Below the pieces are notes generated by a model. It worked only from the letters and a program-made list of their open reading frames with translations. It searched no databases and was not told the origin of the DNA. Shown here piece by piece: positions 1-6,123 of a stretch of DNA of 10,157 nt; the first letter of the stretch is position 1, and every line of letters starts with the position of its first letter. The translations under genes were made by a program, and so were the position numbers. Source of the stretch: Clostridia bacterium (GTDB lineage: Bacteria > Bacillota > Clostridia > Oscillospirales > CAG-272); NCBI GenBank assembly GCA_017540285.1, contig JAFYBI010000100.1, positions 1-10,157 on the forward strand, given 5' to 3'.

Positions 1-271
1 AGGCCGCGGAAAGATCCTGCTTTTCAAGAACGCCGCCGCCCTCGGCAAGCGTGAAGAGGCAGACCTGTTCGTCCGCCAAGTGTGTCCCGATGAGGGAGAG
101 CGTCCCGCCGGCGCAGGACTGGATCGGACCCGGCTCCCAGCCTGCCGGGAGGAGGTAGTCCTCGCGCACCCAGCGAGGTTCTTCGGCGGGCTTGTGCCTG
201 CATCCGGCAGAGAGGAGGAGCAAAAGCAGCGCAAGGATCGCCGCGCATCGCATGATTTTCCGTTTTCGCAT
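1..271 (-). CDS. Lipoprotein, N-terminal 90 residues (runs off left edge)
   Basis: An open minus-strand frame begins at ATG 269-271 and continues without a stop to the left edge, so the C-terminus is missing. Residues 1-24 are a type II signal peptide: a basic start (MRKRKIMR), a Leu/Ala-rich core, then the lipobox LSAGC with Cys24 as the expected lipidated residue. The product should therefore be anchored to the outer face of the membrane. The start is supported by GGGAGG (CCTCCC at 278-283 on the plus strand) six bases upstream; the alternative Met7 at 253 has no such site. After the lipobox, a Pro/Glu linker leads to a short pattern of alternating hydrophobic residues with glycines (GTLSLIG, then CLFTL and a GGG turn). 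This could be the first blade of an extracellular beta-propeller, but too little is present to assign a family. It has its own promoter at 308-336 and diverges from the gene starting at 491. Confidence 0.82.
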   Translation of the reverse strand, partial: MRKRKIMRCAAILALLLLLLSAGCRHKPAEEPRWVREDYLLPAGWEPGPIQSCAGGTLSLIGTHLADEQVCLFTLAEGGGVLEKQDLSAA

Positions 272-307
272 GGGCTGCCTCCCGTCAAGATTCGATCGTT
301 CACCATT

Positions 308-336
308 ATCATACCAAAAAAGCGTGCGTTTGTCAA
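308..336 (-). promoter_or_regulatory. Sigma-A promoter of the left lipoprotein gene
   Basis: Read on the minus strand, a perfect -35 box TTGACA (331-336) is followed after 17 bases by the -10 box TATGAT (308-313). Transcription should start around 300, leaving a leader of about 30 nt before the ATG at 271. It is back to back with the plus-strand promoter at 387-415. Confidence 0.85.
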
Positions 337-386
337 TCGAAAATAAAAATCGGCGGAGGAAAATTCGATAAATCGCCTCCGCGGGG

Positions 387-415
387 TTGACAGGCGTGCG
401 GCGGCGTGGTATAAT
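387..415 (+). promoter_or_regulatory. Full-consensus sigma-A promoter of the 651-residue membrane protein
   Basis: TTGACA at 387-392 and TATAAT at 410-415 are separated by exactly 17 bases; both hexamers are perfect. The expected transcription start is about 422, giving a leader of roughly 70 nt to the ATG at 491. Such a strong promoter usually needs control, and the dyad at 423-438 sits where a repressor would act. Confidence 0.9.
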
Positions 416-422
416 GGCGTTG

Positions 423-438
423 AGGTTCAAGTGAACCT
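423..438. promoter_or_regulatory. Candidate operator dyad at the transcription start
   Basis: AGGTTCA-AG-TGAACCT is a perfect 7-bp inverted repeat with a two-base centre. It starts 8 bp after a full-consensus -10 box, so it covers the expected +1 region. The two-base centre is too small for a good RNA loop, which favours a protein-binding dyad over a hairpin. A smaller related dyad, GAAC-TT-GTTC, lies at 455-464. The cognate regulator is not in the window. Confidence 0.55.
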
Positions 439-490
439 ATGTCGGCAGGTCGGAGAACTTGTTCAAACCGCCCCGGAATCGGAGGAACCC

Positions 491-2446
491 ATGAAAAACA
501 TCAGATCCGCGCTCTTCGGCGTCCTCGCGGCTTTTGCGGCGCACGCGGCGGCGTCCTTCGTCACCGTTCTCTTCGTCGCCGATCCCGCCACGGCGGACGA
601 AAAGGATCCCGCCTTTGTCGGGTTTCTCGCGCTCGCCGTCTTCCTCGTCTCCTCCGTCCTCGCCTCGGCGGCCGCGCATTTCCTCACCCGGTACCGCATC
701 GCCGACGCCTACCGCAGGAGCGATTCGGCCGAGGAGGACAAACGCCTCCGCCGGACGTCCTTCCTCGCTGCCGCAGGACCCGGCGAGGCCTTCCACGCGC
801 TCGTCTCGTTCTTTCTGCCCGGCGCGGTGTCGCTCTTCTTCAACCCGGGCGGCGGGTATCTCGCGGAGGCGATCCTCACGGAGGGCCGCGTCCTCGCCTG
901 GCGGGCTTCGCCAAGCGCGTGGAATCTCGCCGTTTACGTCACGGCAACCCTCTTCGCCGACGCCCTCGTCCTCGCCCTCCGCGCGCTCTGCTGGCGCATC
1001 CGCTGGCATGCCCTCGACGAGCGGGCGAAGGACCGTGACGCCATGCGCGCACGCGACGAAGGCCGCACCGCCGACGCGAACAGGACCCTGCGCGAGCGGT
1101 ATGACACCGGATCCCCGCTCTTTCATGAGGAGGAAAAAGCCGCCGTCAAGCCGAAGAACGCGGGCATGCGGAGCGGCCGGAGTGCCCGGGAGATCCTCTT
1201 CGACAGCTTCCTCGTCTTCGTGCTCATGACCGTCGCCGGGCTCGCGTCGAACGTGTTCCCCGCCCTGATCGGCTTTGCCCTCTCCATGCCCGTCGCCGTC
1301 GAAGGCTACACGGACGCGCGGGAATCCCTCCTCTGGCTCCTGCTCGGCGGTTCCGCGATGCTCGCCTGCATGGCGGGAGGATTCTTCTTCGCGCGCTTCC
1401 TCGGACACCGGCAGGCGGATTACCGCATCGCAAACGAACAGGACCGCCGCCCGGACATCCTCACCGCCGCGCTTTCGGTCTTCGGGGGAGCCGTCCTCCA
1501 CGGCGCGGCCTGCCTCCCGTTCGCGCTGAACCAGATGGGCAACCTCTTCTTTGCCGGGCCGGTGCAGTATTTCGCGCGGTTCCTCGGGCACGGGCGTCAC
1601 GCGCTCTTTCAGGCGGACATGTTCGATTTTCCCGTATCCGTGAAGATCGCCGCGCTCCTCTTCTATCTCCTCTTCTTCGCGGCCGCGATCCTGCCGGGCA
1701 TCCTCGTCGGGTTCCGGGACCGCATCCGCGCCGTCGAATACGCCGAAGCCGCCGAACGCTATGACCGCCGCATGCGGGAGCGCGAGGCCTCCACGGTCTG
1801 GAACGCCGCCGACGCCGATGCCGCGCACGTGGAAGAGTCCGCCGGGCACGGAGAAGAAAAAAAGCCCGCGCGCGAGACGCTGGCGAAGGAGACCGAGGCC
1901 TTCTTCCGCGCGCTCGACCGCCGGGAGCGGATCGGGTACGCCGTGAAGATCCTTCTCTGGATCGCGCTGGACATCGGCGTGTGGGTGCTCTATTCCCGGC
2001 GCACGGGCCGCCCGATGCTCTCCCCCTACGCCGTCGCCTTCACTGCGCTCCTCGTGCTGCCGTGGCGTCCTTTCCGCTGGATCGATCCGCTCCTCCGGCA
2101 GACGTATTACGGCGAGGTCGCCAAAGCGGATGTGAAGACGGAAATCGTCGCGACGGCGGGCTGGGTCTTCCGGGGGAACGGAAAAAGCAATCGCGAGCGG
2201 TCCCGCCTCCTGATCCGGGCGAAAACCGGCGGAACGGAGGAGATCTTCTACCGCGGCGGCACACACCTTCCCTACGCTGCGGGCGACCGTGTCTTCCGGC
2301 TCGGGGCCTTGAAATTCCCGGTCCCGTGCTCGTTCGACGAGGACGAGCGGATCTTCTGTCCGCGGTGCGGGTATTACAACCTCCCCGAGGGCACGCCGGA
2401 CGCCCGATGCCGCGGATGCCGGGCAAAGCTGGGGAGGAAGCGGTAG
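491..2446 (+). CDS. Multi-pass membrane protein with internal duplication and C-terminal zinc ribbon, function unknown
   Basis: The product has 651 residues. I chose ATG 491 because GGAGG (481-485) lies five bases upstream; an in-frame GTG at 431 has no ribosome site and lies within about ten bases of the expected transcript start. Hydrophobic segments lie at about 6-30, 42-66, 92-116, 145-168, 235-262, 279-303, 324-347, 383-407, 482-500 and 511-526. Residues about 43-190 and 280-432 appear to be two copies of one module. Each has a membrane helix pair, a charged Tyr/Arg/Asp-rich loop, a hydrophobic segment running into an FF(N/A)-G-P-containing stretch, another helix, then an Arg/Glu-rich cytoplasmic tail. 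After helix 10 comes a soluble, probably beta-rich region (about 540-612), then a zinc ribbon with Cys623, Cys626, Cys640 and Cys643 (CPRC and CRGC knuckles). I do not recognise a named family. A sensor or assembly role at the membrane is possible but not shown. The gene is followed directly by the next gene's promoter, with no terminator. Confidence 0.85.
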   Translation: MKNIRSALFGVLAAFAAHAAASFVTVLFVADPATADEKDPAFVGFLALAVFLVSSVLASAAAHFLTRYRIADAYRRSDSAEEDKRLRRTSFLAAAGPGEAFHALVSFFLPGAVSLFFNPGGGYLAEAILTEGRVLAWRASPSAWNLAVYVTATLFADALVLALRALCWRIRWHALDERAKDRDAMRARDEGRTADANRTLRERYDTGSPLFHEEEKAAVKPKNAGMRSGRSAREILFDSFLVFVLMTVAGLASNVFPALIGFALSMPVAVEGYTDARESLLWLLLGGSAMLACMAGGFFFARFLGHRQADYRIANEQDRRPDILTAALSVFGGAVLHGAACLPFALNQMGNLFFAGPVQYFARFLGHGRHALFQADMFDFPVSVKIAALLFYLLFFAAAILPGILVGFRDRIRAVEYAEAAERYDRRMREREASTVWNAADADAAHVEESAGHGEEKKPARETLAKETEAFFRALDRRERIGYAVKILLWIALDIGVWVLYSRRTGRPMLSPYAVAFTALLVLPWRPFRWIDPLLRQTYYGEVAKADVKTEIVATAGWVFRGNGKSNRERSRLLIRAKTGGTEEIFYRGGTHLPYAAGDRVFRLGALKFPVPCSFDEDERIFCPRCGYYNLPEGTPDARCRGCRAKLGRKR

Positions 2447-2475
2447 TTGACAGGCGGCCCTTTGCGTGATACAAT
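2447..2475 (+). promoter_or_regulatory. Sigma-A promoter abutting the upstream stop codon
   Basis: TTGACA at 2447-2452 and TACAAT at 2470-2475 are spaced by 17 bases. The -35 box begins on the base after the TAG stop (2444-2446) of the 651-residue gene. The downstream lipoprotein and peptidase can therefore be transcribed independently, with read-through also possible. Confidence 0.85.
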
Positions 2476-2506
2476 AAAAACAGATCCGTCACAAGGGAGG
2501 GACATC

Positions 2507-2974
2507 ATGAAAAACCGCGCGCTTATGCTTTTGGCGCTCCTGCTCGCGCTGCTGACGCTGCTTTCCGCCTGCGCCGCGAAGACAAGTCCGGAAGCGGGAA
2601 GCCGTGAAGAGGATGCGGACCCGGCCGGGCTGGCGATCGAAATCGATCCGGACAGCGTCACGCCCACCGGATTGACCCTCACCGTGCGCCGGACGGCGAT
2701 CCTCGGGGAATGGATATACGGTTCGGACTATACCGTCGAGCGAAAAGCGGACGCCGGATGGGAGCCTGTCCCGGTCCTCGATCCCGACACGAACTACGCC
2801 TTCACCGCGGAAGGACACACCCTCCTTCCCGGCGGAACAGAGGTCATGACCGCCGACTGGTCCATGCTCTATGGGGAACTGCCGCCCGGACAATACCGGA
2901 TCGGGAAAAGAACGATGCGCTCCCCCGGAACGTCGGCCGTCACGGTCTGGGCGGCATTTGAGATCAAAGAATAA
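2507..2974 (+). CDS. Lipoprotein with bacterial immunoglobulin-like domain
   Basis: The product has 155 residues. ATG 2507 is preceded by GGGAGG (2495-2500) at six bases. Residues 1-21 form a lipoprotein signal: MKNR, a Leu/Ala core and the lipobox LLSAC with Cys21. The mature part opens with a Glu/Asp-rich linker. One domain of about 110 residues follows, rich in alternating beta pattern: a DSVTPTGLTLTVRR strand, YGSDYTVER, a DGW-like AGWEPVPVL strand, and a closing GELPPGQYRIGKR segment. This order matches the Ig-like domain (Big_14 type, from memory of the family) found alone or attached to regulators in many Clostridia. Role inferred: a surface-exposed binding or protective module; no catalytic residues are apparent. 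It has its own promoter at 2447 and is probably co-transcribed with the peptidase gene 101 bases downstream. Confidence 0.82.
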   Translation: MKNRALMLLALLLALLTLLSACAAKTSPEAGSREEDADPAGLAIEIDPDSVTPTGLTLTVRRTAILGEWIYGSDYTVERKADAGWEPVPVLDPDTNYAFTAEGHTLLPGGTEVMTADWSMLYGELPPGQYRIGKRTMRSPGTSAVTVWAAFEIKE

Positions 2975-3036
2975 ACGAAAAAACCGCCGTTCGGTCAGCC
3001 GGTCAAGCCGGGGAGGAAACGCTCCCCGACCGGCGG
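2975..3036 (+). repeat. Structured intergenic repeat, copy A
   Basis: Starting at 2975, about 45 bases closely match copy B at 3653; 22 bases are identical from the first ACGAAAAAACC, after which the two diverge by small indels. Copy A folds strongly: GCCGGTC (2998-3004) and GGGGAG (3010-3015) pair with CTCCCC (3022-3027) and GACCGGC (3028-3034), giving 13 bp with a five-base bulge. Alternatively, 2984-2994 pairs with 3026-3036 with one mismatch. No T-run follows on the plus strand. On the minus strand the second fold ends in TTTTTT, like an intrinsic terminator, although no minus-strand gene feeds into it. Confidence 0.6.
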
Positions 3037-3075
3037 CACGGGCTGACAAAACGGAGCTTCAGCGGAGGTGATTCC

Positions 3076-3603
3076 ATGCCCAGGATCCTCGCCATCATCA
3101 TCGAATCGGCCATCCTCGTCTGCGCCTTGTGGGTGCTGTCCTTCCTCTCCGTTCTGCTGCACGAAGCCGGACACGCCCTCGGCTATCGGATCGCGACCGG
3201 GGACGGGCATTGGCACATCCGCGTCGGATGGGGGAAGACCCTTCTGAATACCCGGAGGCTGACGGTGAAGCTGCTCCCGTTCGACGGCTATTTTTCCCCG
3301 TCGGAGCCGGATCGGATCGATACCGCGGCGAAGTGGATCGGGATCCTTGCGGGAGGACCGGCCGTATCCCTTCTGGCCGTGATCGGACTGTCGATATTAA
3401 AATTCGGAGGGATCTCCTTCCAATCGGAGGTGCTCGCTCCCGGTGCGCTCGAATTCCTGATGAACGGCGCGCTCTCCATCCATCTCTTTCTGTTGATCCT
3501 GTCCGTGATCCCCGCTCATTATTTCTGGGGGGAAACCAAAGGGGTCCCGACGGACGGCATGCAGATCATCCGTGTCATCAGGAGCCATCGAAGAAAGCCG
3601 TAG
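3076..3603 (+). CDS. Small M50-type (site-2 protease-like) membrane metallopeptidase
   Basis: The product has 175 residues. ATG 3076 follows GGAGGTGAT (3064-3072), an almost perfect anti-SD match. The first membrane segment (about 5-28) runs into HEAGH (His29, Glu30, His33), the HExxH zinc-binding and catalytic motif that M50 proteases place in a helix. Further segments lie at about 86-108 and 124-147. Near the C-terminus, VIPAHYFWGETKGVPTDG ends in Asp160-Gly161, which fits the second M50 motif (NxxPxxxxDG-like), where the Asp is the third zinc ligand; the spacing is longer than in classic members. No PDZ domain is present, so this is a minimal form. Known members cleave membrane-embedded substrates such as anti-sigma factors; no substrate is evident here. 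Probably co-transcribed with the lipoprotein upstream. A non-proteolytic M50-like membrane protein is an alternative. Confidence 0.8.
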   Translation: MPRILAIIIESAILVCALWVLSFLSVLLHEAGHALGYRIATGDGHWHIRVGWGKTLLNTRRLTVKLLPFDGYFSPSEPDRIDTAAKWIGILAGGPAVSLLAVIGLSILKFGGISFQSEVLAPGALEFLMNGALSIHLFLLILSVIPAHYFWGETKGVPTDGMQIIRVIRSHRRKP

Positions 3604-3621
3604 GAGGCAACCTGTCAGGGA

Positions 3622-3640
3622 GTTCCATGGAGAATGGAAC
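3622..3640. other. Short hairpin after the peptidase gene
   Basis: GTTCCAT (3622-3628), loop GGAGA, ATGGAAC (3634-3640): a perfect 7-bp stem 19 bases after the stop codon. No T-run follows, so it could be a 3'-end stabiliser rather than a classic terminator. Confidence 0.45.
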
Positions 3641-3652
3641 AACTATCGGGGT

Positions 3653-3702
3653 ACGAAAAAACCGCCGTTCGGTCAAGCCGGGCAAAGCCGGGGAGGAACG
3701 GC
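3653..3702 (-). repeat. Structured intergenic repeat, copy B; possible minus-strand terminator
   Basis: It shares its first 23 bases with copy A except at the last base, and the GCCGGGGAGGAA core as well. Read on the minus strand, GCCGTTC (696-702 of the 3 kb block, i.e. 3696-3702) pairs with GAACGGC (3664-3670) and is followed by GGTTTTTT (3656-3663), the layout of an intrinsic terminator. It lies about 400 bases downstream of the minus-strand gene ending at 4102, with the inverted-repeat element between. Loop size (25 nt, partly self-pairing) makes the termination claim moderate. Confidence 0.5.
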
Positions 3703-3727
3703 AAATGACAGGACAACAGATTAAAAC

Positions 3728-4081
3728 GGGATTGTCGCATTAAGCCCCGGAAAGAACTGAAAAAACGAAGGGGTTGTCGCAAAAGCATGGGGGCGTGAAG
3801 CTTCACTTGATGGTGTCATTGCGAGGAAGGGCCGCAAGGTCCTGACGTGGCAATCCGTACTCTTTCATGAAACGAACAGCCGGATTCCGGTGCTTCGACC
3901 CACGTGTCAGGGATGCGGATTGCCACGGCACAAGAGTTTCCGCACCGCGGAAATTCAGTCCTCGCAATGACACATGATATACGGTGCGAAGCCATGATCC
4001 TCAACGCCAACGCGTGCCTATATACAAAACAACGAAGGGACTGCCGTACTCCTCCATTTCAGGAGGTAATGCGACAGCCCC
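3728..4081. mobile_element. Candidate MITE-like element with a nested second element
   Basis: GGGATTGTCGCATTA at 3728-3742 is mirrored by TAATGCGACAGCCCC at 4067-4081: ten bases match perfectly (TGTCGCATTA) plus the flanking Gs. A second related sequence, AACGAAGGGGTTGTCGCA, starts near 3763 and resembles AACGAAGGGACTGCCGTA near 4031. The interior has no gene and contains the palindromic element 3813-3973. It lies between convergent genes, a typical tolerated insertion site. No transposase is present, and no target duplication could be assigned by eye. Confidence 0.45.
3813..3973. repeat. 161-bp palindromic repeat of the GTCATTGCGAGG type
   Basis: A perfect 15-bp terminal inverted repeat, GTGTCATTGCGAGGA (3813-3827) and its complement (3959-3973), encloses a second perfect 12-bp pair, CGTGGCAATCCG (3846-3857) and its complement (3916-3927). 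Intergenic repeats with the TCATTGCGAG...GTGGCAATCC arrangement recur in many bacterial genomes, so this is a recognisable type and not unique. It has no coding capacity of its own. It could fold into a long hairpin if transcribed from either side. Confidence 0.8.
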
Positions 4082-4101
4082 GTGCATATCGAAGACCGAA
4101 T

Positions 4102-4689
4102 TCAATTCTGATAAGATTGACTGCTCCCTCCGCGGCGGAGACGGTTTTTATCCCAGTTCTTGCTCGCAACGACCAAGCACAGCGCATATTCCGCGGCAAA
4201 GCATAAAACGGCGAGAATGCATCCCAGAATCTCGGGAATGGGCAGCACGTAAAAACCGCTCTCCTGAATCATGAAGAACCCAAACACCGGGATCCTCACG
4301 AATCTCCCGATCAGAACGAGCACGGACATGGCGGCATAGATCACGTGGTCAAGAATGCCGATCTTGCGGTAGACCGCGCGGAATACCGTTTTCAAATCGA
4401 ACCCGTCTTCCGTAACACGAAGAACTTCCGTTTTCAGGCCGATGTCTTTTTTGAACAGGAGAAGGTAAAGCGGAATGATGTAAATGAATGCGAAAGCGAT
4501 ATAGACAGCAGCATACCGGAACGATCTCGCTTCGCTGTCCGTGGGATCGATTTTGGCGGCGAGCATCGGAGCAAGCGGAGCCATCACGGCAAGGTAGATG
4601 GCAAGGATCGCAAAACCGCTGATGACGAACCATCCGATGCGGGAGAAGACAAGACGCGCTGTGATTTTTTCTTTGGCTTCGTTTTCCAT
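4102..4689 (-). CDS. Small four-helix membrane protein, function unknown
   Basis: The product has 195 residues. Hydrophobic segments lie at about 18-42, 58-80, 114-138 and 148-173. A Lys/Glu-rich N-terminus precedes them, and a loop between helices 2 and 3 (about 81-112) contains FKKDIGLKTEVLRVTEDGFDLKTVFRAV-type alternating charge. The tail after helix 4 is short and basic (KNWDKNRLRR). ATG 4689 is the first start downstream of a strong promoter (4720-4748); its ribosome site is weak (GGGA eight bases away). Base composition differs from its neighbours: GC is visibly lower in most of the gene (one 60-base line is about 38%), while the surrounding operons look well above 60%. With the repeats just downstream, this suggests a separate history, perhaps transfer. 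I recognise no family. It is transcribed as a single gene. Confidence 0.72.
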   Translation of the reverse strand: MENEAKEKITARLVFSRIGWFVISGFAILAIYLAVMAPLAPMLAAKIDPTDSEARSFRYAAVYIAFAFIYIIPLYLLLFKKDIGLKTEVLRVTEDGFDLKTVFRAVYRKIGILDHVIYAAMSVLVLIGRFVRIPVFGFFMIQESGFYVLPIPEILGCILAVLCFAAEYALCLVVASKNWDKNRLRRGGSSQSYQN

Positions 4690-4719
4690 GGCGTTCCCAT
4701 CCGGTTTCTATTTTTTTCT

Positions 4720-4748
4720 ATTATACACAACCCTGAGTGAATTGTCAA
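4720..4748 (-). promoter_or_regulatory. Full-consensus sigma-A promoter of the small membrane protein
   Basis: On the minus strand, TTGACA (4743-4748) and TATAAT (4720-4725) are both perfect, with a 17-base spacer. It begins only nine bases past the terminator of the upstream pcp operon, so the small gene is insulated from that operon. Confidence 0.9.
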
Positions 4749-4756
4749 GAGGACCA

Positions 4757-4791
4757 ACAAAAAACTGCTGTCGTTTTGTGCAGCAGTTTTT
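4757..4791 (-). terminator. Intrinsic terminator of the exporter-NTPase-pcp operon
   Basis: Read on the minus strand, AAAAACTGCTG and CAGCAGTTTTTT form an 11-bp stem around a ten-base loop, ending in a T-run. It starts about 20 bases after the pcp stop codon. The A/T flanks are symmetrical, so it could also work on the plus strand. Confidence 0.88.
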
Positions 4792-4811
4792 CCTATTCGT
4801 TCGGTACAGGC

Positions 4812-5429
4812 TCACAGGCCCCCCGCGATCACCCCGAGGATCTCGGCGACCCCTTCGGTGAGGGCTCTCTGCGCGAGGGTCGGGACGCGGCCCGTTTTTC
4901 CTTCGGCTTCCGCGATCTCCGCCGAGAGCGGCAGATGCACGAACCCCGCGGGAACACCGTGCACCTCCCCCCACGCGAGCGCGGCATAGAGGATCGCATT
5001 GCAGGCATACGTCCCCGCCGAGAAGGACGGCGACGCCGGGATCCCGCATTCCGTGAGACGGTTCACCAGCCGCTCGACCGGAAGGGTGACAAACCGCGCG
5101 GCGGGACCGTCTTCGTCGATTTTTTCGTACCGGCACAGGCAGCCCGCGTTGTCCGGGATCGAGGCGTGCCGCACGTTCACGGCGAGGTATTCCACCGTGA
5201 TCGCGGCCCTGCCCTCCGCCAGTCCGAGACAGAGGATCGCCGCGAGGTCTTCGATCTCCTCCGCGGCCCGGACGAGGGCTTCGCCGCATCGGACGTATTC
5301 CACGGGCATTTCCCGCTTCGCCAGCCGCACGCCGCCGATTTCATCCGGCAGGAGGCGGAGCGTATCCAGCGAGGAATTGCGCGCGCTGCCCCCGAAAGGC
5401 TCGAAGGCGGTGACAAGAACGGTTTTCAT
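4812..5429 (-). CDS. pcp: Pyroglutamyl peptidase I (pyrrolidone-carboxylate peptidase)
   Basis: The product has 205 residues, typical for the family. It is a cytoplasmic cysteine peptidase (family C15) that removes N-terminal pyroglutamate from peptides. The N-terminal signature VTAFEPFGG (about 6-14) matches the family's VTGFxPFGG. The catalytic triad is visible and well spaced: Glu80 in RAAITVE, Cys143 in SAGTYACN, and His165 in GFVHLP. ATG 5427-5429 is preceded by GGGAGGA at a good distance; the ribosome site directly follows the TGA of the gene upstream, 12 bases away, so the two are translationally close. It is the last gene of a four-gene operon and is followed by an intrinsic terminator. 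Its link with the exporter is unclear; peptide recycling is a plausible inference. Confidence 0.95.
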   Translation of the reverse strand: MKTVLVTAFEPFGGSARNSSLDTLRLLPDEIGGVRLAKREMPVEYVRCGEALVRAAEEIEDLAAILCLGLAEGRAAITVEYLAVNVRHASIPDNAGCLCRYEKIDEDGPAARFVTLPVERLVNRLTECGIPASPSFSAGTYACNAILYAALAWGEVHGVPAGFVHLPLSAEIAEAEGKTGRVPTLAQRALTEGVAEILGVIAGGL

Positions 5430-5441
5430 GATGTCCTCCCG

Positions 5442-6110
5442 TCAGATCAGTCCGAAGTGCTTCGCGAGCGCCGCGCAGACCTCTTCGCGGGTGTCAGTGT
5501 CGGCGTCCTCCCGCACGAGGGTGAAGAAGCCGCTCGACACGAATTCGTCGTAGTGCTCCCGGCTGTTGATGCGGGCCAGTCCGGCGCGGTAGTTCTCCAT
5601 GACGGCGTCCCGGTCCGCGCAGCTCTCGATGACGTCCAGAAGGAACCGCTTCTCCGGGTCGCTCCGGTCGAAGAACCGATCGACGCTCATGCTCTGCGGG
5701 GAGAGCATCACGGCGACATGGCCGTAGTCCGAGATCTCGCGCAAGAGGTCCGTGGGGATGTTGGTGTCGACGATGATCTTTCTGCCCTCCCTCGAGAGCG
5801 AGATGAGCTCGGGGACTTCGATCTGGGCCGCTTCCCGTCCGCTGTCCCAGATCCAGCGCTCGTATTCCTCGGGGCTGCGGCGGACGAACTCCTCCCAGCT
5901 CTTCATCCGCCGGAAATAACAGAGGTTCGGCTGGAGGTCCGGATCCGCGCACGCCTCGGCGATGTCCATGTGGTAGTTCTCGCCGCACGCGATCATATCG
6001 TACCGCTCGGCGAGCATCTTCACCATGGTGGACTTTCCGGCATACGCGGTCCCGGTGATGAAATAGGCGTTTTGAAGATAATGACGCAGGATGTTGTTTC
6101 CGATGTTCAT
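5442..6110 (-). CDS. P-loop NTPase, kinase-like, function unknown
   Basis: The product has 222 residues. A Walker A loop, GTAYAGKST, lies at 20-28 after a short N-terminal stretch (NAYFIT) that looks like the first core beta strand. A Walker-B-like strand, KIIVDTN with Asp115, follows at about 111-117. Near 145-157, DRFFDRSDPEKRF is rich in Arg and Asp, as in the lid of nucleotide or nucleoside kinases. This size and order suggest a small cytoplasmic phosphotransferase of the kinase superfamily, not an ABC or AAA+ machine. The substrate cannot be read from the sequence. ATG 6110 follows AAGGAGA, which overlaps the end of the ABC gene upstream (its TGA is at 6124-6126). Similar stand-alone proteins of this type occur in other Clostridia, from memory of the family. 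It sits between an exporter and a peptidase gene in one operon. Confidence 0.8.
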   Translation of the reverse strand: MNIGNNILRHYLQNAYFITGTAYAGKSTMVKMLAERYDMIACGENYHMDIAEACADPDLQPNLCYFRRMKSWEEFVRRSPEEYERWIWDSGREAAQIEVPELISLSREGRKIIVDTNIPTDLLREISDYGHVAVMLSPQSMSVDRFFDRSDPEKRFLLDVIESCADRDAVMENYRAGLARINSREHYDEFVSSGFFTLVREDADTDTREEVCAALAKHFGLI

Positions 6111-6123
6111 GGTCCGGTCTCCT

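Noticed and set aside
431..490. Upstream GTG start for the 651-residue gene, adding 20 residues
   Set aside because: The GTG lies inside the dyad right after the expected transcription start and has no ribosome site, while ATG 491 has GGAGG at five bases and begins a good membrane-targeting N-terminus.
437..2266. Long open frame on the minus strand opposite the 651-residue gene
   Set aside because: The translation is Arg/Glu/Gly-rich without domains, has no ribosome site, and follows from GC-rich codon bias of the real plus-strand gene.
3705..3743. 12-codon reading frame after GGGGAGGA (MTGQQIKTGLSH)
   Set aside because: The ribosome-like site is part of the repeat core, also present in copy A where no ATG follows, and the frame ends inside the inverted-repeat element. 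Probably chance.
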